This document shows, piece after piece, positions 21,517-30,200 of a DNA stretch of 31,371 bases. Source of the stretch: M3007 sp964589365 (GTDB lineage: Bacteria > Bacteroidota > Bacteroidia > Chitinophagales > Saprospiraceae); NCBI GenBank assembly GCA_964589365.1, contig CAZPTQ010000037.1, positions 1 to 31,371 on the forward strand, read 5' to 3'. Each line of letters opens with the position of its first letter. Positions within the stretch are counted from its first letter, which is position 1. A program made the position numbers and the translations under genes. The notes beneath the pieces were generated by a model that searched no databases, had not been told where the DNA came from, and saw nothing but the letters and a program-made list of their open reading frames with translations.

Positions 21517-22428
21517 CTAAACTTCCGCGAAGTTGGTTGATGATTTAGTACCTGAAAAAACGCCCTTCCAAAACGCTTTCAAATTTTCAAATTCGCCTTT
21601 CAAAATATAAACAATGCAATTTTTGGGTAAGATCACAAAAAACAAAAAAGCAAAAAACAGCACCAGCTTCCAGCCCTCGAAATTGCGTCGCATGAAAAGA
21701 ATTCGGTTGCGTGTGAGGTAGTAGGTTTTGGTCGTGCCCATTTTGCGGAGGGTAAGGCTTTCTTTGTGCCAAACACGAGCCTGCTGGTCCACCCAAACTT
21801 CAAAGCCAGAACGACGGATGCGTTCGCACCAGTCCAATTCTTCATAATACAAGAAGAATCCTTCCCACATCGGGCCAACTTGCTCCAGTACTTTTCGGGG
21901 CACCATCATTGCAGCGCCATGAGCATAGGCAGTCAGGCTTGGCTTGGCAAACTGCCCATGGTCTTGTTCGCGCTCCCCTATGGTTCGGTTTCGTCCTGTG
22001 AAGGGTGAGACAGGGGTCATTCCGGCGTATTGAACTATGGGAATCGGGTTTTCTACTTCGGCCTCGGTCTGTGGAAAATAACAAATCAATGGGCTGACTA
22101 TCCCTGCATTTGGTTCGGATTCAAAGCGTTGTAGCAGTTGCTCGATGCAACCAGGCGCTAATTCAGCGTCGTTGTTGACAAAAAACAGATATTCGCCCCG
22201 AGCCAAGGGGAGTGCAAGGTTGTTGCCTCCGGCAAAGCCAAGGTTTTGCTCGCTGCGAACAAATTTCACCGCTGGGTATTGGTCTTGAATAATCGAAGCG
22301 GGGTTTTCTCGGCTGGCATTGTCCACTACCAACACTTCCACGTCGCGGTAGCCCTGTCTTTGGATGCTGTCGAGCAAAGCACAGGTCGTTGCTATTTCGT
22401 TGTAATTGACAGTGATAATGGAAACCAT
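21517..22428 (-). CDS. Family 2 glycosyltransferase, rhamnosyltransferase-like
   Basis: A 303-aa GT2 enzyme with the classical signature set: SIITVNYNE (3-11), VVDNAS (34-39), SEQNLGFAGGNN (59-70) and FFVNNDAEL (82-90; DxD-like), then FFLYYEELDWCERIRRSGF with the catalytic acidic residues. The pattern NLGFAGGNN is typical of WbbL-like rhamnosyltransferases, which add a sugar to a lipid-linked precursor on the cytosolic face. A C-terminal hydrophobic helix lies at about 252-275. Start ATG at 22428 (MVSIITVNY). It sits 20 bp after the phosphoglycosyl transferase and 26 bp before the other GT2, so co-transcription is likely. Donor sugar unknown. Confidence 0.9.
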   Translation of the reverse strand: MVSIITVNYNEIATTCALLDSIQRQGYRDVEVLVVDNASRENPASIIQDQYPAVKFVRSEQNLGFAGGNNLALPLARGEYLFFVNNDAELAPGCIEQLLQRFESEPNAGIVSPLICYFPQTEAEVENPIPIVQYAGMTPVSPFTGRNRTIGEREQDHGQFAKPSLTAYAHGAAMMVPRKVLEQVGPMWEGFFLYYEELDWCERIRRSGFEVWVDQQARVWHKESLTLRKMGTTKTYYLTRNRILFMRRNFEGWKLVLFFAFLFFVILPKNCIVYILKGEFENLKAFWKGVFSGTKSSTNFAEV

Positions 22429-22448
22429 AAACGCTCACGGCTAAACAC

Positions 22449-23564
22449 TCAAACCTCCTCCTTTTGCACAAATGCACTAAAGGTTTTCAGCACTATTTTA
22501 AGGTCGGCTAATACAGAATATTTTTCTTGAGAATAGGCAATGTCTAAGCCAATGCGCTCTTCGGCGGTCATGTCGGGCTGGCTTCGCTTAGAAATTTGCC
22601 AAAGCCCTGTGATACCCGCCGGAGCAAGAAACCGAGCGCTCCATTCGTCGCGGGTAAGCGTTTCGGCTTCATAGAGCGGAAGCGGGCGGTTGCCAACGAG
22701 CGACATCTCGCCGCGCAGAACGTTGATCAGTTGTGGCAGTTCGTCAATGCTGTATTTTCGGATAAACCGCCCCACGCGGGTAATGCGGGGGTCTTGAGCA
22801 ATTTTGACAAAAATAGGTTTGCCGCTAAACGTTCCATTCGGGTATTGATTGAGGTGCTGCATTCCCATCAATTGTTCCTCAGCACCAGTATACATCGAAC
22901 GGAGTTTGAGGAATTCAAAAACCTGATATCCTGAGCCTACCCGTTTTGACTTGTACACCACTGGCCCTCTTGATTCGAGCCAAATTGCCAGCATAACAGG
23001 CAACCAAATCCAAGATGTAAACACGAAGACAAGACTAGCGCCTATGAGGTCAAAAATGCGTTTCCCCAATGGAATGCGAAACCTGAAACTCTCGAGCTTT
23101 ACCCGGTTACAGGCCTCTAAAACACTGGGTTTGAACTGGTTGAGAAATCCCAGCCTATTCTCCAACATTAGCCAATCCACCGGGATGGTGTAGCAATCGT
23201 CCACACCATTGGCAGCGAGGGCGGTTTTATTGGCCGGTTTACCTTTTTGTGTAAACACTACCAAAGGCACAGAGCAGAGGTCGGGGTGGGCGGCCATTTG
23301 TTGCGCCAATCTATAGTGGTCGCTGATGAGCCAGTCCAAATCGCACAGTACCGCGTAAGGCAAATTGTAGGTGGCGAGATCGCCCACACGTTTTCCCAGC
23401 CACAAAAAGGCTAGAAAACCGTTGTTTTCCAAGGCGTACTGGTATGCCGTGCTCTGATATGGAAAGTTGTTGATGTTGCCATCAAAACCTTTTTGAAAGC
23501 CGACAAAGAGCAGTTCTTTCGCTGTAGCGAGATCGTAATCGGAGGTATGCGGGTTGGGATGCAT
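22449..23564 (-). CDS. Phosphoglycosyl (undecaprenyl-phosphate sugar) transferase with N-terminal receiver-like domain
   Basis: A 371-aa fusion. Residues about 165-371 are a bacterial sugar transferase domain that transfers a sugar-phosphate to undecaprenyl phosphate and starts repeat-unit synthesis: LGKRIFDLIGASL with the re-entrant membrane helix, GPVVYKSKRVGSGYQVFEFL, SIDELPQLINVLRGEMSLVG (Asp274-Glu275 dyad), and FLAPAGITGLWQISKRS. Residues about 15-145 have receiver-domain topology (LPYAVLCDLDWL, PLVVFTQKGKP, NGVDDCYTIPVDW). The acidic pair after strand 1 is missing and the conserved Lys is Ile127, so it is probably not phosphorylated normally. A stand-alone receiver is encoded 46 bp upstream. 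Start ATG 23564. Confidence 0.9.
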   Translation of the reverse strand: MHPNPHTSDYDLATAKELLFVGFQKGFDGNINNFPYQSTAYQYALENNGFLAFLWLGKRVGDLATYNLPYAVLCDLDWLISDHYRLAQQMAAHPDLCSVPLVVFTQKGKPANKTALAANGVDDCYTIPVDWLMLENRLGFLNQFKPSVLEACNRVKLESFRFRIPLGKRIFDLIGASLVFVFTSWIWLPVMLAIWLESRGPVVYKSKRVGSGYQVFEFLKLRSMYTGAEEQLMGMQHLNQYPNGTFSGKPIFVKIAQDPRITRVGRFIRKYSIDELPQLINVLRGEMSLVGNRPLPLYEAETLTRDEWSARFLAPAGITGLWQISKRSQPDMTAEERIGLDIAYSQEKYSVLADLKIVLKTFSAFVQKEEV

Positions 23565-23610
23565 GATTAAAATTAAGCGGATCGGTGTTTGTTTTGCTTG
23601 TCCCCGTCTG

Positions 23611-23982
23611 TCAGCCCACGATGTCCATCAGCCGATTTTGGAGCTGCGTCGGGCTAAAAGGCTTGGCAAAGTACTCGTAAGCCCCGAGCATCCTGAACCG
23701 ATGCTCTTCGCCGTCGTCGTCGGTATTGCCACTGCCCAAAACCACCACTGGGATATCGGCCCAAAGGCCGCTACAGCGAAGGTTGAAGAGCAACGCTGCG
23801 CCATCAAGCACTGGCATGGCAGAGTCGGTGACGATGACGTCGGGCATAACGCCTTTACTAAGCCAGCTCATGGCTTCGAGGCCATTTTTGGCCCCCACCA
23901 CATCAAATTTTTCGGAAAGGAAATTGCCAATAATCCGGCGAAGACCATCGTGGTCTTCTACGAGGAGTAACCTTCTGCTCAT
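23611..23982 (-). CDS. Single-domain response regulator (receiver only)
   Basis: A 123-aa CheY-like protein with all key residues: acidic pair Glu9-Asp10 (LLVEDHDG), phospho-acceptor Asp53 (VIVTDSAMP), Ser84 (VVVLGSGN) and Lys107 (YFAKPFS). There is no output domain, so it must act through a partner protein. It heads the minus-strand polysaccharide cluster, directly before a sugar transferase that carries a degenerate receiver domain, which suggests a regulatory link with that enzyme (inferred). No histidine kinase gene is nearby; the only kinase sequence in the window is the dead remnant at 13778-13900. Confidence 0.92.
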   Translation of the reverse strand: MSRRLLLVEDHDGLRRIIGNFLSEKFDVVGAKNGLEAMSWLSKGVMPDVIVTDSAMPVLDGAALLFNLRCSGLWADIPVVVLGSGNTDDDGEEHRFRMLGAYEYFAKPFSPTQLQNRLMDIVG

Positions 23983-24542
23983 AATGTAATCGATGTTTGG
24001 TCAATGATTAGGCTCCCCCACATTTGGGTGCGCCAGAAAGTGTTTGATTCTGTTCGCTTAACGATACTTCTACAGAAGGGGGGATTAATCTGAAAAAGGA
24101 TACTTGGCACCTAAAAAGTACCTGGGAAAAGATTAGAACCTGGGAGGTTTTGAAATATTTTTCTTAAAAAATGCTACTAAACGTCTAAAGATTTTTCCAA
24201 TACAAAAGTCAGTGCTTTCTTACTTGGAGGCCTTACAAAGTTCCTGAAATAATTTATAAGATTCACATATTCAAAAATACCGCAAATCTCAAAAATCAAA
24301 TCACAAACGATGAAGGTTGCTAACAGGATTATACAAAGATAATGCCGTTTATAAAAGATGAAGCCCTTCCGGGCTAATTTATCGCGCCAATCCCTGGCAG
24401 TCTATCATTCATTTAATTTTTTAAAAATAGGTAAAAACCTCTCTATCAGTTTTTTGAACCCAAACACGCAGTTCTTGTATTTTTGGTTAAATCATTTTGC
24501 CCATAGCATCGTTACACCCAAATAGCCCAATTTTACTACGAA
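23983..24542. other. 560-bp divergent intergenic region of the polysaccharide cluster
   Basis: This lies between the receiver gene (minus) and the divergent GT2 gene (plus). It is AT-rich with no convincing gene. It contains a strong plus-strand promoter (24453-24485), a minus-strand TATCTTTG (24334-24341) that could serve the receiver operon with a long leader but lacks a placed -33 box, and a small hairpin agccc-ttcc-gggct (24362-24375). I saw no riboswitch or RNA gene. Confidence 0.6.
24453..24485 (+). promoter_or_regulatory. Predicted promoter of the divergent GT2 gene
   Basis: TTTG (24453-24456), a 21-base spacer and TATTTTTG (24478-24485) match the Bacteroidota vegetative promoter TTTG-N19-21-TAnnTTTG. 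Transcription would start near 24491, about 50 bases before the ATG. Confidence 0.65.
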
Positions 24543-25781
24543 ATGCCTATCCGACACACCCCTCGCTTTACCTTTGGCGTTTCATACCCTTTGCGCATGG
24601 TCGAAATCGTTTTTTGGTCGGGGCTTGCCCTCATTTTCTATGCATACCTCGGCTATGGCCTCGTATTGTGGACTTTTTTGCACTTTAAACGATTGTTTAA
24701 ACCTGTTATCCAGCCTTATTCAGATGCTCTCCCTGAAGTAAGCTTCATCGTCTGCGCTTACAACGAGGAAGATTGGATTCTTCGAAAACTTGACAATTCC
24801 ATTGCAATCAACTACCCACGGCACCTCATTCAGTTTTGCTTCGTAACAGATGGCTCAGACGACCGAAGCACCGAACTTGTACGCACTTACCCCTACCCTC
24901 CCGACCTGCGCTGGTGTCTGCTTCACCAGCCCGAACGGCGCGGCAAAATCGCCGCCTTTCAACGGGCCATGCAGCAAATTGAAAGCCCTGTCGTGGTCAG
25001 CACCGATGCCAATACGCTCGTGAACCCCGAAGCCATCCACCGACTTGTACGACATTTCGCTGACCCGCAAGTGGGTGCCGTGGCAGGAGAAAAACGGATT
25101 TCGATGGCCGATAAAGACGACGCGAGCAGTGCAGGCGAGGGCATCTATTGGAAATACGAGAGCCTTTTAAAAAAGTGGGACGCAGAACTTTGGTCCGTTG
25201 TCGGCGCTGCTGGTGAGCTCTTCGCATTCCGCACCGAATGTTACGAACCCGTGCCACCCGACACGCTGGTGGAGGACTTTTACCTCACCATGCGCATCGC
25301 ACAGCGTGGCTGGAGGGTGCAGTACGAACCGGGGGCATGGGCTGCAGAAGCCTCTTCTGCATCTGTGGCTGAAGAAATGAAACGAAAAATTCGCATTGCT
25401 GCTGGAGGCTTGCAGGCCGTGTGGCGGCTTGCTCCGCTCCTCAATCCGCTGCGCTATGGGGTGCTGAGTTTTCAGTACATCTCGCACCGGGTGTTGCGTT
25501 GGACGATAGCTCCGCTGTTGCTTCCAATCTTGTTGACAATCAATATTTTACTCGCCATTCAAGGAAATATTTTCTATCAAATTTTGCTACTGGCGCAAAC
25601 CCTTTTTTACCTTGCGGCTTTGGCAGGCTGGTTTTTAGAGCAACGTAAATTGAAGGTTAAAGCGCTCTTCGTGCCTTACTATTTTTGCCTGATGAACTGG
25701 GCGATGTATGCGGGCTTCATGCGGCTAATTCTTGGGCGACAATCGGTTTTGTGGGAAAAAGCAAAACGAGCTGCGGAGTAG
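24543..25781 (+). CDS. Family 2 glycosyltransferase, membrane-embedded
   Basis: A 412-aa GT2 of the cellulose/hyaluronan synthase-like group. An N-terminal helix (about 20-42; FWSGLALIFYAYLGYGLVLW) leads to the GT-A domain: SFIVCAYNEEDW (67-78), TDGSDDRST (102-110), VVSTDANTLV (151-160, DxD-like), GAAGELFAFR (221-230) and DTLVEDFYLTMRIAQRGWRV (acid catalyst Asp245). Then KRKIRIAAGGLQAVW and three membrane helices (about 310-390). ATG 24543 is used; ATG 24597 (MVEIVFWSG) is an equally typical start. Transcribed away from the other polysaccharide genes, with its own promoter, and closed by a strong terminator. Product unknown. Confidence 0.9.
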   Translation: MPIRHTPRFTFGVSYPLRMVEIVFWSGLALIFYAYLGYGLVLWTFLHFKRLFKPVIQPYSDALPEVSFIVCAYNEEDWILRKLDNSIAINYPRHLIQFCFVTDGSDDRSTELVRTYPYPPDLRWCLLHQPERRGKIAAFQRAMQQIESPVVVSTDANTLVNPEAIHRLVRHFADPQVGAVAGEKRISMADKDDASSAGEGIYWKYESLLKKWDAELWSVVGAAGELFAFRTECYEPVPPDTLVEDFYLTMRIAQRGWRVQYEPGAWAAEASSASVAEEMKRKIRIAAGGLQAVWRLAPLLNPLRYGVLSFQYISHRVLRWTIAPLLLPILLTINILLAIQGNIFYQILLLAQTLFYLAALAGWFLEQRKLKVKALFVPYYFCLMNWAMYAGFMRLILGRQSVLWEKAKRAAE

Positions 25782-25798
25782 CAGGAGAGTATTCAGAA

Positions 25799-25848
25799 AA
25801 GTGTGGCACACCTCGCCAACCATGATCTATTTTAGGTGTGCCACACTT
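25799..25848. terminator. Bidirectional terminator between convergent genes
   Basis: Perfect 15-bp arms aagtgtggcacacct (25799-25813) and aggtgtgccacactt (25834-25848) with a 20-base loop, 17 bases after the GT2 stop. A/T-rich sequence flanks both sides. It ends plus-strand transcription and could also stop any minus-strand read-through. Confidence 0.75.
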
Positions 25849-25853
25849 AATTT

Positions 25854-25882
25854 AAAAAACCCGGTCACCTTTCGGCGCCGGG
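25854..25882 (-). terminator. Rho-independent terminator of the outer-membrane protein gene
   Basis: On the minus strand cccggcgcc-gaaa-ggtgaccggg folds into a GC-rich stem (5 bp, one bulged A, 4 bp) with a GAAA tetraloop, followed by six T. It lies 36 bases beyond the stop of the 25919-27118 gene. Confidence 0.82.
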
Positions 25883-25918
25883 CATCCATCTATCGTATGA
25901 AGTCTTTCTTACTTGAAT

Positions 25919-27118
25919 TCAATTTTTTACATCGTTGAATTTTGGGGCTCCGTCCATCGAGTGGCTCATCTTTTGGCCTCCGAAACGATATGCCACACCA
26001 ACGTTCACGGAATAGTCGGCAAAAGCGGCATCGCCATTGCGGGGAATTCCAAATTGGTCATTGCCAGCTGCAATATCAGCCATACTGCGTGTGCGCTTGC
26101 GGTAAAGTGCATAAGGTATGTTGACCGAGAACACAAATTTTCCGCGCTGAATAGCAACTCCTGGCTCTGCTGAAACAATAAAGCCTGGACGGCGGAAACC
26201 ATTGCTGCCTCCAATCAGGTCTTTGTTGGGAATCCCTTCTGCACGCATCCCCAATCCTACTGAAAGGTTTTGGGCAGGCAGTACAACATAGTTAATGCCC
26301 ACGCGCGCCACAAACTGGTCAGCAACAGAATGGAATTGGGTGATCTTATCTATATCGGTGGAATTAGCCGTGATCACACGATTGACCGTGCTGTTGGTTT
26401 CCTTCGGATTTGACATGTAGAAACCATTGAAATACAGCACTGCGCCTTTGAACAGTGAGGAATAGCCCTGTATTTCAAGGCTGATACCTACACCTCCATC
26501 GCCCAATTGAATAGACTGGTCAACAGCTTTAACAATGGTAGAATCCCCACCATCTGTAGCCTTGCGTCTGTGGAATTCATCCTGAACATTTGCGTCGCCA
26601 GTAGGCAATTTAACTCCAAGACCTACAGCCAGGTTATGCTTAATATGTTTTTCAGGATTGAATAGCCAGTAAGAACCAGACAAACGGACATCGCCGATGC
26701 CTTGTGTACCCGTGTTGAAACGTTTTTGTTCTGGATTGGTATTGAGGCTGTTTCCATAGTGCTCGTACAAGGAAGAGCGATCGTAGTGGATGAGCGGCAG
26801 GTTGAAAGACAAACTCAAGCGATTGCTCAAGCCGTAGGTGATCCCCAAGTCCAGAGAATTAGCCCAGTTGATTACTTCGGTGTTTTTTTCAAGGCGTTCT
26901 TTTTGTTCCGTGTCACTTTTGTAATGGCGGAATGAGCGAAAATAGCGGTAGTTGGCACCTAATTGCCATTGGCCTTTGCCTAGTACAATTGAGCTGGAGG
27001 CAGTGCCCCCACAGCCGCCCATTGGACGGATAGCGACGCAACCTTGCGCAGAAAGTTGTTGTGAAACCAACAATAGGATGAAGCCAAAGAAGAGTAGGAT
27101 GGGTAGTTGTTTCTGCAT
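25919..27118 (-). CDS. Outer-membrane beta-barrel protein (transporter-like), function unknown
   Basis: A 399-aa exported protein. It has a signal peptide (MQKQLPILLFFGFILLLVSQ, then QLSAQ), then a Cys/Gly-rich start (GCVAIRPMGGCGG). The rest is amphipathic beta-strands with typical porin turns: WQLGANYRYFRSF, NSLDLGITYGLSNRLSLSFN, IGDVRLSGSYWLF, HNLAVGLGVKLPTGDANVQD, FVFSVNIPYALYRK and a terminal DYSVNVGVAYRFGG. GLGVKLPTGDA resembles the 'transporter' (phenol MetA-like) barrel families. A frame extends to 27166, but the ATG at 27118 opens the signal peptide. A TACTTTTG box (27150-27157) lies about 30 bases upstream. It is separated from the adhesin gene by a hairpin. Substrate unknown. Confidence 0.78.
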   Translation of the reverse strand: MQKQLPILLFFGFILLLVSQQLSAQGCVAIRPMGGCGGTASSSIVLGKGQWQLGANYRYFRSFRHYKSDTEQKERLEKNTEVINWANSLDLGITYGLSNRLSLSFNLPLIHYDRSSLYEHYGNSLNTNPEQKRFNTGTQGIGDVRLSGSYWLFNPEKHIKHNLAVGLGVKLPTGDANVQDEFHRRKATDGGDSTIVKAVDQSIQLGDGGVGISLEIQGYSSLFKGAVLYFNGFYMSNPKETNSTVNRVITANSTDIDKITQFHSVADQFVARVGINYVVLPAQNLSVGLGMRAEGIPNKDLIGGSNGFRRPGFIVSAEPGVAIQRGKFVFSVNIPYALYRKRTRSMADIAAGNDQFGIPRNGDAAFADYSVNVGVAYRFGGQKMSHSMDGAPKFNDVKN

Positions 27119-27149
27119 GACGGGAAATCTAAATAGTAAAATAGTGCCA

Positions 27150-27157
27150 CAAAAGTA
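27150..27157 (-). promoter_or_regulatory. Putative -7 box of the outer-membrane protein gene
   Basis: Minus-strand TACTTTTG fits TAnnTTTG. The start site would fall near 27144, giving a leader of about 25 bases. No good TTTG at the usual distance. Confidence 0.4.
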
Positions 27158-27226
27158 TAGCCACATTATCCCGAACCTGCTTAAATTGGCTTAGAGATTC
27201 CTTAGAAGTGTTCCCCGCACAAACAA

Positions 27227-27259
27227 AACCCCGGAGGTTTTTAAAAAACCTCCGGGGTT
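27227..27259 (-). terminator. Hairpin terminator after the adhesin gene
   Basis: Perfect 16-bp arms aaccccggaggttttt (27227-27242) and aaaaacctccggggtt (27244-27259) with a one-base centre, lying 24 bases past the adhesin stop. On the minus strand the stem is followed by ttttgttt. It could work in both directions. Confidence 0.8.
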
Positions 27260-27282
27260 GCAAGCCAAGCCTCGGCTCCAGT

Positions 27283-30200
27283 TTATCGCACCAAGGTCAC
27301 ATCCATGCTCTTTCTGTGGCGTTGTCCGCCACATTCATATTCCAACACCCAAACGTACACATCCGATGGCGCGGGCTTGTCGCCAATTTTGCCATCCCAT
27401 TGAGCATTGGCGCCAGAGCCTTCGTACAGTTTTTGTCCCCAGCGGTCGTATACCCGAAGCAAAAGAATGACCTCTGCCCCCTCGTGCGGCACTACCCGGA
27501 AGAGATCGTTCGCACCGTCACCATTTGGCGTGAAGGCGTTTGGAATGTGAATCATCGTTTCGTCGCAGACAAATACCCGGTACTCAGCCGAGTCACGGCA
27601 GCCGTTGACGTCGGTTACCACCAAAAGGAACGTAGTAGAGGTGTCTGGACTGGCCTCTGGATCAGCGCAATTGCAACTGAGTATTTCAAGATTAAAGGGA
27701 GCCCATTCGTAGGTAATATAATCGTCAGGGGTTTCAATGATCACGCTCTCGCCAAGTGCTATTACCAGCGCCGAATCCTGTTCTGGCAGTTGCGGATTGG
27801 TCGCTTGATTTACTACCACGCAATAGGTGCTGTCACAACCCGTGCTGCTTTGGGAGGTTTTGCAAACCTCCCCTGGAGTGCTGTAAAATTCTCCCGGAAA
27901 AACTTCCACCGAATCGCCCTGACAATAAAGCGCCGGCACTCCGTAGGTTTTGATAGGCACTACTTTCAGTTCCTGTGTAACGATGCTATCACACCCGATC
28001 GCATTTTGAAGTTCCAAGGTGTAAATTCCGGGCACATCGGTTGTCTTGCCAAGTATTAAAGCCAACTCACCTTCGCAAATCGTGATGGCTGGCAATTGCT
28101 TGCTTGAGGCCTCGTTCACCCCAACAAATACACTGCCTGTACCTGTACAACCTCCTGAAAACGTCACAGTTACGCTGTAAGCAGCATCGTTTGAAGGCTG
28201 AATCACCTGTGTTTGCTGGTTGGGGTTGTTTATACCTGGTCCGGTCCAGTTGTATGCTGTGCCACCCGCCGTGGCTTCGAGGGTAGCGGGTTCGCCTTCG
28301 CAAATTGTAAGACTGTCGGATTCAATGCCGAACGAACCACCAAACTGAATTTCAAATTTTCGTTCAATAGTGCAATTTCCCGATGTCTCCTGCAGCACCA
28401 ACGTTACCAGGTCACCCGCTTGCACATCTGGGCCGGGCGTATAGGTCGCATTGGCACACGCAATGCAACTCAGTCCATTGGGCGTAAGCCAATTGTAGTT
28501 GTTGCCTGCTATGCTGTCTGTGCTGACATTGACTGATTGAAGCGCACAAAGTCCAATCCCTGTCGTCACGATTTGGTTTCCATCAAGCGGAAAAATACGA
28601 TCCGTGCAAGCGCAGTTTTCGTCTGCGGGAATAAGGGCTATGAGGTCACAATATGCCGAGGCAGGCAGGTTGTTGAGATTGCCCGAAATTGGGAGTACTC
28701 CACCCGGAGCGATGGTGCCATTTGGGGTAATCTCTGCTACAAGCGGGTCTGTAAGGTCAATCTGGCCGTTGCCGTTCAGGTCGTGGTAAAGTTGAATTAC
28801 AGGGTCTGTGGCCGTTGTATTGCCCGCATTTTCGATTACCGCGTTAAAATTGGTTTGCCCGGCCTGCGTGGTCAATTCAAAATTATTTAGTTGAAGTTCA
28901 GGATTTTGCGCGTTGAGGTTGAGCAACGCTTCGCCAGTAGCCACATAAATATCACAGAATTGGTTGCTCGATGAGCAAAAAGCCTCCGTCTTTTCCCGTG
29001 TCTGCAAAAGCACAAATTTATCGGCGCAGCCTGCGGGATCGTCGTAGCGAATTCTAAACGTGAACACCAGCACATTGCCCGCCCCGATGTTGGTCGGCAA
29101 AGGCAATTGCAATTGCTGGCCTGACACTTGTGGTGGCCCGTTGGGAGCATTCGTGCCCGCTTGGTAGGAGCCGCCCACAAAGGACGTGCCCACTGGAAGC
29201 AAGATGTAAATACTATCGCCTGCCATCGGCACATCGTTCACTGCTATGCTGGCCGAAAGTTGTACTTCCTGCCCACAGCCGGCTGCGCCAGGCGGGCTGG
29301 TAAATTGCAAATTGGAAACTGCTGTGTAAGTTGGCTCCACCCCTTCAATGCCAATGGGCATGCCGGGTTTGCGCAGGATGTTGGAATAGATGCCACAAGC
29401 TTGCACCGATTCAGCGCCGTAAATCGGCTGGGAATTGGCCACCACGCCGCATTCGGCGATTACCCTGAAGCGGATGCGCAATGTGTTGAGCGGGTCCTGG
29501 TCTGCCGACAAAAGGCCGTTTTGCGCCAGCAAATTGGACGAAGCCTCAGGGTCGAACTGCCATACGTTGCCGGGCAATTGCACCGGGTTGGTCATATTGA
29601 CAAATGCCCCGCCCCCAGGGTAGGAAAGTTGCGATGATCCCGGTTGAACACGCATCCCGGGCGGAAGCTTGATGCTCGGCACGATGTTGTAGGCCGTGCC
29701 ATCGTTGGCGTTTGAAATTTCAAATTCAAAAAATCCGGACGGCTCACACATCGGCACCGAGGGTGGTTGGTTCACAATGACCAATTCCAATTCTGGCGGC
29801 TGTGGGCGGAGTTCGATGGTTTGTGTAAAACTGCCGCAGGCGTCTGCATTGGCGTTGAAAACAGGTGAACAGTCCCAGCCAAAACGTAAGGTGACGGTAA
29901 CCGGGCGACAACTGAGATTTCGGGCGGTGAAACGCAACGCAGGCTGCGCAAAACTTACTAAATCGCCCAATTGATACACGCCACCCACTTGTGGTACAGG
30001 AGTTTGCCCCGGCATGAGCAACAGTTGCACATCCGCCAGATCACCGTCAGACTCAATACTCAGCCAGGCGTTGGGGGCATCCACAGCCGCATTGTTGCGC
30101 AGGAAAAAATCGAGCAGAACCTCCTCCGTAGGCAGGTACAGGATACTGTTTTGGGTGAAAATATTGAGCTGGGGGCTGCCGCTCTGGTAACCATTGGGGT

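Noticed and set aside
19387..24255. Shared 16-base word gttcctgaaataattt near 19387 and near 24240
   Set aside because: Only two copies in AT-rich DNA with no shared flanks; chance or a trivial match cannot be excluded.
27208..28059. 283-codon plus-strand open frame
   Set aside because: Antisense to the CHU_C end of the adhesin; composition and sequence look like a shadow.
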